Positions 54,483 to 61,356 of a DNA stretch of 64,000 nucleotides are shown here, piece after piece; the first letter of the stretch is position 1; each line of letters opens with the position of its first letter. The notes under the pieces are model-generated. The model searched no databases, was not told the origin of the DNA, and worked only from the letters and a program-made list of their open reading frames with translations. Origin of the DNA: Agarivorans sp050870875 (GTDB lineage Bacteria > Pseudomonadota > Gammaproteobacteria > Enterobacterales > Celerinatantimonadaceae); assembly GCF_050870875.2 (NCBI RefSeq), contig NZ_CP194041.2, positions 4,278,001 to 4,342,000 of the forward strand, given 5' to 3'. The position numbers were made by a program, and so were the translations under genes.

Positions 54483-55485
54483 GAGCGTTGCGTAAGTAAC
54501 AAGCGATATCGTCAATCCCATAACGCACCGGATCGGTCGCAGGCACACCAAAACGTTCACTCAGTTGCTGACAGAACTCTCGAGCTTCCTGGTCCGAAAA
54601 CTGCGAAGTATTAATCGCAAAACCAGCGAGTTGAATCTCAGGACTGGTGACTTTGGCAACTCGTAGGTTTTCAGCAACACATTCTGCGATGTCGACCAAG
54701 GGGTGATGCGGCAGATGACGCGTGTGAGGACGCCCCATTTCATGGCACATCACCAACCACTGTGGTTGAGCGCCATGCAATAAACCGAGGCTCACGCCTG
54801 CATAAGAAGGGTGAAACAGCGAGCCCTGCCCTTCGATAATGTCCCAGTGATCCGGCTCGTTCGCGGGTGCGATTTGTTCCACCGCACCGGAAATGAAATC
54901 GGCTACCACCGCATCAATCGACAAACCTTCACCAGAAACCAATACCCCGGTTTGACCGGTCGCACGAAATTGCGCCTTCATTCCTAGTTGAAGCATGGCT
55001 TTTTCTAAAGCCAACGAGGTATACATCTTGCCAACAGCACAGTCGGTCCCCACGGTGAGTACACGATGACCAGTCCGTGGCAATCCAGTCCCCACCCGGA
55101 GCGCCTGTTCACTATGGCGCACATCAAATAACTGCACCTGATGGGTCTTGGCTAGGTCCCGTAATTCAGCAATATCGTTTAAGCGCTGATGTAAACCACT
55201 GGCCACATTCATACCGGCACAAATCGCTTGGCGAATCGTCTGTTGCCAGTGCTCAGGCAAAAATCCGCCCGCATTGGCAGTTCCCAGAACTAGGGTTTTG
55301 GCGCCTGCGCTCTTCGCTTGTTCGATGCTCACATCGGGAAGGTCTAAGGCGACGGTCGCACTTGCTAAACGCAATTGACCAATACATTGCTCGGGGCGCC
55401 AGGCAAAAATACCTCGTGCCGTTTTCGCCGCCAAAGGGTCGGTAACATCACCAATAAATAAAAGATAGGGTTGCGGTATTTGCAT
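54475..55485 (-). CDS. dgcN: DUF1611 protein DgcN, D-glutamate N-acetyltransferase
   Basis: This 336-residue protein matches DUF1611: an N-terminal Rossmann-like half (residues ~1-130) and a C-terminal half with the P-loop Gly-Thr-Asp-Cys-Ala-Val-Gly-Lys-Met (146-154) and Gly-Gln-Gly-Ser-Leu-Phe-His-Pro. In the described pathway DgcN acetylates D-glutamate before DgcA inverts it. It is first in the operon, and its promoter region carries a palindrome at 55577. The final codons contain the dgcA start. Confidence 0.85.
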   Translation of the reverse strand: MQIPQPYLLFIGDVTDPLAAKTARGIFAWRPEQCIGQLRLASATVALDLPDVSIEQAKSAGAKTLVLGTANAGGFLPEHWQQTIRQAICAGMNVASGLHQRLNDIAELRDLAKTHQVQLFDVRHSEQALRVGTGLPRTGHRVLTVGTDCAVGKMYTSLALEKAMLQLGMKAQFRATGQTGVLVSGEGLSIDAVVADFISGAVEQIAPANEPDHWDIIEGQGSLFHPSYAGVSLGLLHGAQPQWLVMCHEMGRPHTRHLPHHPLVDIAECVAENLRVAKVTSPEIQLAGFAINTSQFSDQEAREFCQQLSERFGVPATDPVRYGIDDIACYLRNAHE

Positions 55486-55576
55486 TCTCGTTCACTCACA
55501 ATCACGCTGCTCATTGAATGAATTTGATTGTTCCATAGCCCTCAAGGCCATGACGAATGCTAATATGTGGCAAGGG

Positions 55577-55594
55577 TATAACCCTTAGGTTATA
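55577..55594. promoter_or_regulatory. Palindrome upstream of dgcN
   Basis: TATAACC, four bases, GGTTATA. It fits the ATAAC-N6-GTTAT form often bound by LysR-type regulators and lies 92 bases before the dgcN start. The LysR gene at the far end of the operon is the likely binder (inference). Confidence 0.55.
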
Positions 55595-56057
55595 GCCAAC
55601 CGACAGCCCCCATAATGACTAACTCCAACTGAAAACCAGAGCTCAATAAAAGAGCTACAAATTATAAAATTGGTTCAGGATCGACGCTTGTTATCGGCAT
55701 ACATAGGAAGATTGATGAGCTAAACCGAGCCATCCAATGAGTGGCCAGAAAACGATTAGGCGAGCATATGCAGACCATTGTTCAAGTCAGCGTGTTGCAA
55801 AAATGAGGCTTGTAAACATGTCACGATGGTGAAGAACATACCACTAGCGGTGTTTCTACGGTGGAACTTAGAAGCAAACCAATATGCAGGAACACTCGGC
55901 TTAGTGAACATTTAAGCAACAGATGTTGCTCCAGATGAGAGTTTTTTATTGTGGTAACAAATAGCGCCCCTGTGAGTGAAGCAAATACAACTTAGCCTTC
56001 CACTCAAAGATGAAAGGCCCAAATGATCTGAGCCCACCTTTAAGCCGCATTTGTGGC
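55595..56057. other. Gene-poor region between dgcN and udp
   Basis: No open frame of 60 codons or more and no recognisable repeat. Short coding-like pieces with stops are present but not identifiable. A small stem (AGCCGCA with TGTGGCT, 56042-56057) at the right end may terminate the leftward udp transcript. It may be scar DNA from lost genes. Confidence 0.4.
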
Positions 56058-56165
56058 TCATCGTTTTAACCCCCAATGGATCTCAATCGCATCGGTTCGG
56101 CCTTGCTGAATAAGCCGCAAATGACTGTCTTCAAACGGCTGAAGTATTAAACCGTAGCGAGTAAC
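56058..56165 (-). pseudogene. Short coding-like remnant after udp
   Basis: A 35-codon frame without a start overlaps the udp stop and ends at TGA. It reads like a well-formed protein end (Gln-Pro-Phe-Glu-Asp-Ser-His-Leu-Arg-Leu-Ile-Gln-Gln-Gly-Arg-Thr-Asp) but was not identified. It has no start codon because a TAA precedes it, so it is taken as a fragment of a lost gene. Confidence 0.3.
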
Positions 56166-56920
56166 TTACGCGCGGCCTCTACTACAATACTAACCGCTTT
56201 ATGTTCGGTGTTTTTCATTAAGCTTTCATCGGGAATTTCTTGTTGAGTCCGATTCACAATCACCCCAGCAACACAGCCAGCCTTAAGACCCTGCGAGGCA
56301 CACATGGTAAATAAGGTCGCACTCTCCATTTCAAAGTTAAGTACCCCCATGGCTTGCCATTCTTCCATCGAACCCTGCAAGGCTTTGGTTACTCGACCAG
56401 AAAAAGTGTCGTAGCGCTCTTGGCCCGGGTAAAAGGTATCGCTGGATGCAGTAACCCCCACATGACAGTTTGCCTTGGCTTCTAAGGCTGCACTATGCAA
56501 AGCTTGCATACACGAAAAATCGGCCACGGCGGGAAACGTCATCGGCGCAAAATGTTGGCTGGCGCCATCTAAACGAACCGAAGCCGTGGTGACAATGACG
56601 TCCCCCACATTGATGTGGTTCTGGATCGCGCCAGTGGTGCCCACACGTAAAAAAGTTCGCACCCCTAATTGTGCTAACTCTTCCACAGCTATAGAGGTAG
56701 AAGGCCCACCAATCCCGGTGGAGCATACCACCACGGGGGTTCCATCCAATTCACCCAGATAAGAGGTAAATTCTCGCTGAGAGGCTAATAACTGCGGATT
56801 ATCTAATAACGAAGCGATCCGCTCGACCCGCTGAGGATCACCGGGAATAATCGCCAAGCTGGCTCCTTTTAACATCTCAGGGTTTAACCCTAAATGAAAT
56901 ACACTTGCGGCTTGATTCAT
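56147..56920 (-). CDS. udp: Uridine phosphorylase
   Basis: This 257-residue enzyme splits uridine with phosphate to uracil and ribose-1-phosphate. The phosphate-binding Pro-Gly-Asp-Pro-Gln-Arg, the Ser-Thr-Gly-Ile-Gly-Gly-Pro-Ser-Thr loop, Arg-Val-Gly-Thr-Thr-Gly, and the base site Met-Glu-Ser-Ala-Thr-Leu-Phe are all characteristic of Udp rather than purine phosphorylases. A CRP-like site lies about 65 bases upstream, as for E. coli udp, which is controlled by CRP and CytR. Confidence 0.95.
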   Translation of the reverse strand: MNQAASVFHLGLNPEMLKGASLAIIPGDPQRVERIASLLDNPQLLASQREFTSYLGELDGTPVVVCSTGIGGPSTSIAVEELAQLGVRTFLRVGTTGAIQNHINVGDVIVTTASVRLDGASQHFAPMTFPAVADFSCMQALHSAALEAKANCHVGVTASSDTFYPGQERYDTFSGRVTKALQGSMEEWQAMGVLNFEMESATLFTMCASQGLKAGCVAGVIVNRTQQEIPDESLMKNTEHKAVSIVVEAARKLLATV

Positions 56921-56982
56921 GCTGACTTCCCTAATTGAGTCGAATAATTAATGCCCTGAGCATAGGGGCTGAACTGCTGAAT

Positions 56983-57004
56983 AAGTGTGAAACATCTCGC
57001 ATTT
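56983..57004 (-). promoter_or_regulatory. CRP-binding site upstream of udp
   Basis: TGTGA (56986-56990), six bases, TCGCA (56997-57001), flanked by AAG and TTT, matches the CRP consensus TGTGA-N6-TCACA with one change. It is centred about 73 bases before the udp start codon. Confidence 0.7.
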
Positions 57005-57185
57005 AGCTGTAAGTGAAGCTAAAAACAGCTCATTATCACCGCTTATGTTGAAATAACTTTCACCTTTGTAAGCTGATCTAAAACGCAACAATCCACCGAT
57101 TTAAACCATAAACAAATGAATCATTAGCATGTCTATAAGCCGCTGTTCTACAATCAGTAGAATTATTTTAGCCAGAGAAGTAACA

Positions 57186-57596
57186 ATGAAAAATCTGCGT
57201 GTTATTTATGTAGCGATATTACTGGGTTTAAGTGGCTGTGTCAGTCATCAATCGGAAGGAAATATGAACTTGGCCAATAGCCGCTGGTATATGAGCGCCG
57301 ACGACTACCAAATAGCCGATATCAAACTGCCCGCCTTTCACTTAGAAGAAACCCAACAAGGCTACAAAATTTCTGGAACCACGGGTTGCAATAACTTTTT
57401 TGCCAGCGCAAGTTGGGATGGCAAGCAACTCAGCCTCACCCAACCGATTGCGATGACACGGATGATCTGTGCTGCTCCTCTGAACAAGATTGAAATGGAA
57501 TTTATGCAAGCCGTAGAGCAGCCAATCATCAGAGATGGCGAAACACTGCGCTTAACTAATGGCGCGGTATTTAAGCGCATTCCAAACAAATCCTAA
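57186..57596 (+). CDS. META-domain (HslJ-like) lipoprotein
   Basis: This 136-residue lipoprotein has a signal peptide with lipobox Leu-Ser-Gly-Cys18. The META/HslJ fold follows: Ser-Arg-Trp-Tyr, then Gly-Thr-Thr-Gly-Cys-Asn-Asn-Phe and Met-Thr-Arg-Met-Ile-Cys-Ala, with the usual cysteine pair and a Phe-Met-Gln-Ala segment. HslJ is linked to novobiocin resistance and heat shock. The start at 57186 begins the signal peptide. The exact role is unknown. Confidence 0.85.
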   Translation: MKNLRVIYVAILLGLSGCVSHQSEGNMNLANSRWYMSADDYQIADIKLPAFHLEETQQGYKISGTTGCNNFFASASWDGKQLSLTQPIAMTRMICAAPLNKIEMEFMQAVEQPIIRDGETLRLTNGAVFKRIPNKS

Positions 57597-57604
57597 CCAC
57601 CATC

Positions 57605-57628
57605 AGTAAGCGAAGCACTTCGCTTACT
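57605..57628. terminator. Hairpin between convergent META-lipoprotein and permease genes
   Basis: A perfect 11-bp stem (57605-57615 with 57618-57628) with a 2-base loop fills the 34-base gap between two convergent stop codons. T runs are weak. Confidence 0.6.
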
Positions 57629-57630
57629 CG

Positions 57631-58677
57631 TTAAGCCCTTTTTCTAAACCAGCTTTGCCGTAAGTCTTGCCAACTCGCATAAGCCACCAGTGCCGCAATC
57701 ATACTACTGCTAGCGAGTACCCAAGTGGTGGCAATGAACTGTTGTTGTTGCCAAGCCACCGGATCCACCGGCCAATGCCAATAGCCAATAGCCCAATCCA
57801 GGCTCCAACCAAAGGCCATCGCTGTCACAATCACCCCACTTAAATAGGCGACCAAGGCTCGCATGCCCATCTCCTGGCGCACTAACATCAGCGTTGCAAT
57901 ATTGGTCGCTGGCCCGGCTAACATAAACACCAAAGCTGCCCCCGGTGAAATGCCAGCGATAATCAAGCCCGCGGCTATCGGTGTCGAGGCCGTTGCGCAG
58001 ATATACATAGGGATCCCGACTAAGACCATCACCACCATGGTGCCCCACCCCTGCCCCCACCGGGTCATAAAGCTTTCTGGCAAATAAGTTTGAATCAATG
58101 CAGCAAATGCCAAACCCACAAACAACCATAGGTAGCTATCCCGTACCATCTCAAGCAAGGCATCTGCCCAGCGCCGTAAACTGCTACGCCAGTCTGCTGT
58201 GGGAGTCTCGGCGGGCGATGATTGACTAGCGCACTGACCACCGCTGCAGCAACTCTTAACCACAGTTTTTGGCGCTTGACCAGCTTCACTATTACCAACT
58301 AAAAGGCCCGCTACGATGGCACTCACAATCGCCGCAATAGGACGAATAATTGCCATCACCGGCCCCAACAGCGCATAGGAAATGGCCACCGAATCAACTC
58401 CAGTTTCCGGTGTTGCGATTAGAAAAGAGGTGGTGGCACTATTCGAAGCCCCAGCACGGCGTAGACCCAGCGCAGCGGGGATCACCCCACAAGAGCACAA
58501 TGGCAAAGGCGCGCCAATAAACGCTGCTTTTATTGTTGTACTCGGTCGGTTATTACCTAAATGCTTAGCCAACCAACGACTCGGTAAGCCCAGTTTCAAG
58601 CTGGCGGCAATCACAAAGCCTAGTAATAACCAAGGCGCAGCACTTAGAAATAATCCAATAAAATTAGTCAATAACAT
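57631..58677 (-). CDS. SO_0444-type metal efflux permease (DUF318 family)
   Basis: This 348-residue inner-membrane permease of the ArsP/DUF318 group has about eight to ten membrane helices, the conserved Pro-Leu-Cys-Ser-Cys-Gly-Val-Ile-Pro motif (about residue 58) and a Cys-Cys-x-x-x-x-Cys cytosolic loop (Lys-Ser-Cys-Cys-Ser-Gly-Gly-Gln-Cys, near 145). Relatives export Zn, Cu or trivalent arsenic. Its start lies within the end of the ZntR-like gene (14-base overlap), so metal sensing and export form one operon. In Shewanella the same pair lies next to purH, as it nearly does here. Confidence 0.88.
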   Translation of the reverse strand: MLLTNFIGLFLSAAPWLLLGFVIAASLKLGLPSRWLAKHLGNNRPSTTIKAAFIGAPLPLCSCGVIPAALGLRRAGASNSATTSFLIATPETGVDSVAISYALLGPVMAIIRPIAAIVSAIVAGLLVGNSEAGQAPKTVVKSCCSGGQCASQSSPAETPTADWRSSLRRWADALLEMVRDSYLWLFVGLAFAALIQTYLPESFMTRWGQGWGTMVVMVLVGIPMYICATASTPIAAGLIIAGISPGAALVFMLAGPATNIATLMLVRQEMGMRALVAYLSGVIVTAMAFGWSLDWAIGYWHWPVDPVAWQQQQFIATTWVLASSSMIAALVAYASWQDLRQSWFRKRA

Positions 58678-59071
58678 CTTCTAAAGCCTTTAATATTGAA
58701 CACTGGGCAGCACTTTCACTGCCACCACAACAAGTCTCATGTAATTGGCGCAAAGTCGCTTCAAAAGCCTGTAGCTGAGCGAGTTGCTGCTGTACCTTGA
58801 CCAACTTTTGTTCGATAAGGACGCTCACATCGTGACAACTCACCTGCTCGGCTCGCTCTCGCAGGTTCAGTAATTCAGCGATATCTTTAATTGATAAACC
58901 AGATTGCTTTGCCCGCTGCACAAAGCGCAATCGAGCTACATCTGTCTCACTATAAATACGATATTGGTTGGCCTCGCGCGCGGGCGTTTTCAGTAGCCCC
59001 TTGCGCTCATAAAAACGCAAGGCCTCGACACTTAAGCCACTTAGCTTGGCTAATTCCCCGATCCGATACAT
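58664..59071 (-). CDS. ZntR-type MerR family metal regulator
   Basis: This 135-residue MerR protein has an N-terminal winged helix-turn-helix (1-70), a dimerisation helix (80-112) and metal-binding cysteines Cys79, Cys114, Cys115 and Cys124. These are at the same positions as in E. coli ZntR, but position 119, His in ZntR, is Glu here. The family activates efflux genes when metal is bound, by untwisting an overlong promoter spacer. Its own promoter has the matching operator at 59099-59120. It overlaps the permease by 14 bases. Confidence 0.9.
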   Translation of the reverse strand: MYRIGELAKLSGLSVEALRFYERKGLLKTPAREANQYRIYSETDVARLRFVQRAKQSGLSIKDIAELLNLRERAEQVSCHDVSVLIEQKLVKVQQQLAQLQAFEATLRQLHETCCGGSESAAQCSILKALEDVID

Positions 59072-59098
59072 AAATACCTCCCATTCACTACAGGATAA

Positions 59099-59120
59099 AC
59101 CCTATAGCTAGGTTTAGGGT
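59099..59120 (-). promoter_or_regulatory. MerR-type metal operator with overlong spacer
   Basis: ACCCTA (59099-59104) and TAGGGT (59115-59120) form a dyad, matching the ACCCTATAG-type operators of Zn/Cd/Pb MerR regulators. Read leftwards, TTGACC overlaps its right edge and TTATCC follows about 19 bases on, which is the extended spacing of MerR-activated promoters. It lies about 28 bases before the regulator start. Confidence 0.7.
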
Positions 59121-59302
59121 CAACCTTTTTTTTCTGGAATGATAAAAATCTCTTGGTTCAATGCAGAGTCTAAGCCTGCTGACGGGATAATTTTATTACA
59201 GTATATGATGCAAGTTGATGACTTTTAGTGCACCAGCTAAAGTGGCACATACAAATATCTGCCAGAGTGACCATGCTCAAGCTGTTACTTTGCTGCCTTC
59301 TC

Positions 59303-59722
59303 TTAATTAAGGGCCACTGCAATTAGTATCAATGCTAAGGCAATCCAAGTATTCAGAGCCACATTTTCGTTAGCAAAGATAACACCGATCAAGACACCGA
59401 ATGTGGGGACTAGATCGTTGGTGAGTGAGGTACATACTGGCCTGTTTCCGATATGAGAAGCATATAAAGAAAGTAAACAACTCCGGCCCACATAGCCCCA
59501 GATAGATAATAAAAAGAATCGTATCTAAAGTTACATGGCTTAGGAGTTGGCTATCAGAAAACAAGAATATAAGTAATATCTGTAGGCTGGCTGCACCCAA
59601 TACATTCCTTGCCACAATCAGAGGGGGCTCGTCCCCACATTTGAGTGTTCGTGGAAAATCCGGCGAGCATTGCCGAGCTTATTTAAAAAACCATTGATAC
59701 TAAATAAAGCAATGCCAATACC
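59303..59722 (-). pseudogene. Decayed EamA/DMT family transporter
   Basis: The - strand carries recognisable EamA pieces in different frames. There is an N-terminal helix (Gly-Ile-Gly-Ile-Ala-Leu-Phe-Ser-Ile-Asn-Gly-Phe, near 59722), a middle piece (Ile-Val-Ala-Arg-Asn-Val-Leu-Gly-Ala-Ala) and a C-terminal part (Tyr-Leu-Gly-Leu-Cys-Gly, then after a frame change Val-Pro-Thr-Phe-Gly-Val-Leu-Ile-Gly-Val-Ile-Phe ... Leu-Asn-Thr-Trp-Ile-Ala-Leu-Ala-Leu-Ile-Leu-Ile). The total is about 420 bases, half a normal gene, with frameshifts and a central loss. Confidence 0.65.
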
Positions 59723-59902
59723 AAACTCTAGTGTTTAAACAGAGTTCATATTTACGCCACATAGGACGATAGCATTTTATTTCAGTTAGTCTGGGATGTA
59801 GGCAATCAACCGAGAATTGCCGCCAGCTAAGCCTACATCTACGGCTAGACAAATCATCCAAATAAACCAAGTGATGAGAGTCTCCGCCCACAGCTGACAG
59901 AT

Positions 59903-60319
59903 TTATAAATATTGATTTCGCTCTGCGGGAATATCGGACAGATATTGTACAAATTCAAGCTCAAAACCATCGGGATCTAGGAAGTATACATTTTTACGAT
60001 ATTGTGTCGCCGCGCCCTGGTTGTGAATCGGAAAACCAGCTTGCAGCAAACGCTGGCTCAACGCCTCGATATTATCGGTAACAAAAGCGAAATGTGCCAA
60101 GCCCAGTTGGTTACTTGTCAAAGACCGATTTTCCCCTCGACCACTATCGTTAAAAGTTAAGTAATGCGTTTCATCACCAAAGTGAACCCAATTTCTTGGG
60201 GTTCCATGCCATAACTGATGACCTTGTCCTCTAATATACCAGTGGGGAAAAGCGGCCCCGTAAAACTTAAGCGTAGCATCAAGATCGCTCACCACTAAAT
60301 TCAAATGTTCTAAATACAT
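59903..60319 (-). CDS. VOC family (glyoxalase/fosfomycin-resistance-like) protein
   Basis: This 138-residue vicinal-oxygen-chelate protein has paired beta-alpha-beta-beta-beta modules with metal ligands His5 (Leu-Glu-His-Leu-Asn-Leu), His in Leu-Ala-His-Phe-Ala-Phe and Glu in Phe-Glu-Leu-Glu-Phe-Val, plus Asp-Pro-Asp-Gly. The family includes glyoxalase I, dioxygenases and FosA. It is divergent from soxR, and its promoter carries a perfect SoxR box in the activating position, so it probably belongs to the redox-stress response. Confidence 0.88.
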   Translation of the reverse strand: MYLEHLNLVVSDLDATLKFYGAAFPHWYIRGQGHQLWHGTPRNWVHFGDETHYLTFNDSGRGENRSLTSNQLGLAHFAFVTDNIEALSQRLLQAGFPIHNQGAATQYRKNVYFLDPDGFELEFVQYLSDIPAERNQYL

Positions 60320-60389
60320 TGTGATTTCCTTCGTTATTGATCATTGCTGTGAACACCAGCGAATCGACGACTCGGTGATATTTGTGTTT

Positions 60390-60420
60390 AGCATAAAAGC
60401 TCAAGTTAACTTGAGGTAAA
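60390..60420 (-). promoter_or_regulatory. SoxR box between the VOC gene and soxR
   Basis: The perfect 16-base palindrome CTCAAGTTAACTTGAG (60400-60415) matches the E. coli SoxR box. Read leftwards, a TTTACC -35 (60415-60420) and a TATGCT -10 (60390-60395) are 19 bases apart, the overlong spacing of SoxR-activated promoters, aimed at the VOC gene. Confidence 0.88.
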
Positions 60421-60466
60421 GGAGTTTTTTTCTTATCCTCAAACAATATTCATTTGAGGAAAAGCG

Positions 60467-60916
60467 ATGACCAGCACTCCACCAAAAGCCCTATCGGTAG
60501 GTTTTGTCGCCAAACGCTGTGGCGTGAAAATATCGACACTGCATTTTTACGAAAGTAAAGGGCTGATCCAAAGTTGGCGTAACCAGGGCAACCAACGCCG
60601 TTATCGGGCCGATGTACTACGACGGGTCTCGGTGATCAAAGCCGCACAAAAATTGGGGATCAGTTTACAAGACATTAAGCTGGCCCTCGCCAGCCTGCCC
60701 GATCAACGCACTCCAACCAAACAAGACTGGCAGCAGCTGTCAAAGGTCTGGCGCCAACAATTAAATCAACGGATCCATCAACTAGAAAAGCTTAGGGATT
60801 CTCTCAACGGCTGTATTGGTTGTGGTTGCCTCTCCATGCAGAATTGTCCGCTCTACAATCCCGATGACATCCTAGCTGAACAAGCGCAAGGACCTGTTCT
60901 ATTAGACCGAGCATAA
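60467..60916 (+). CDS. soxR: Redox-sensitive transcriptional activator SoxR
   Basis: This 149-residue MerR-family regulator has an N-terminal winged helix-turn-helix, a dimerisation helix and the [2Fe-2S] ligands Cys116, Cys119, Cys121 and Cys127 in Cys-Ile-Gly-Cys-Gly-Cys-Leu-Ser-Met-Gln-Asn-Cys. It senses redox-cycling drugs and superoxide. No soxS is present; as in many non-enteric bacteria it probably acts directly on target genes, here the divergent VOC gene. Confidence 0.96.
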   Translation: MTSTPPKALSVGFVAKRCGVKISTLHFYESKGLIQSWRNQGNQRRYRADVLRRVSVIKAAQKLGISLQDIKLALASLPDQRTPTKQDWQQLSKVWRQQLNQRIHQLEKLRDSLNGCIGCGCLSMQNCPLYNPDDILAEQAQGPVLLDRA

Positions 60917-61039
60917 ACTTGCACCATAGCGACCAAAATCGCAGCTTGAATCAAAAGCGCCCTTTATCGATAAAAATAAGCATGCCCAAAGAACTTTTTT
61001 AATACTTGCAACGTTATTCCTTTTAACCGAGGAGTAACT

Positions 61040-61240
61040 ATGTTTAATTTTTTAAAAGTAAATCCATTGAAACGTAAACGAAAAAAATATGATGTTTTAC
61101 TGGAATCGGCAATGCTCGCGCAAAGACGAGGCGACATTATGAGCTATTCGATGCTAAGTGCCGATGCGGAGCAACTATGGAAAGAAATCAAAGAGTTAGA
61201 GTTGAAAAATCAGTTGCCCAATACACCAAGTGAAAAGTGA
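61040..61240 (+). CDS. DUF6435 family small protein
   Basis: This 66-residue basic protein begins Met-Phe-Asn-Phe-Leu-Lys-Val-Asn-Pro followed by Lys-Arg-Lys-Arg-Lys-Lys-Tyr. Its helical core (Leu-Leu-Glu-x-Ala-Met-x-Ala-Gln-Arg-x-Gly-Asp-Ile) and Tyr-Ser-Met-Leu-Ser segment fit DUF6435, found in marine gammaproteobacteria, with no known function. GAGG precedes the ATG. It stands alone. Confidence 0.8.
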   Translation: MFNFLKVNPLKRKRKKYDVLLESAMLAQRRGDIMSYSMLSADAEQLWKEIKELELKNQLPNTPSEK

Positions 61241-61356
61241 CAAGTAAATCATTAAAGCATCAGGCTATTGACAGGAAAATTATTAAATATCAGTAATTTG
61301 AGCTAAACAGAGTCGGCGTCCATACTTAATGAACGCCGGCCAAATTAGCGACGAAC

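Noticed and set aside
59700..59891. 63-codon leftward frame before the VOC gene end
   Set aside because: Composition is Arg/Cys/Trp-rich and frame-shifted relative to the EamA remnant; it looks like non-coding or decayed DNA.
61314..61338. c-di-GMP riboswitch before the diguanylate cyclase gene
   Set aside because: Only a 6-bp CGGCGT/ACGCCG hairpin is present; the conserved riboswitch core is absent.
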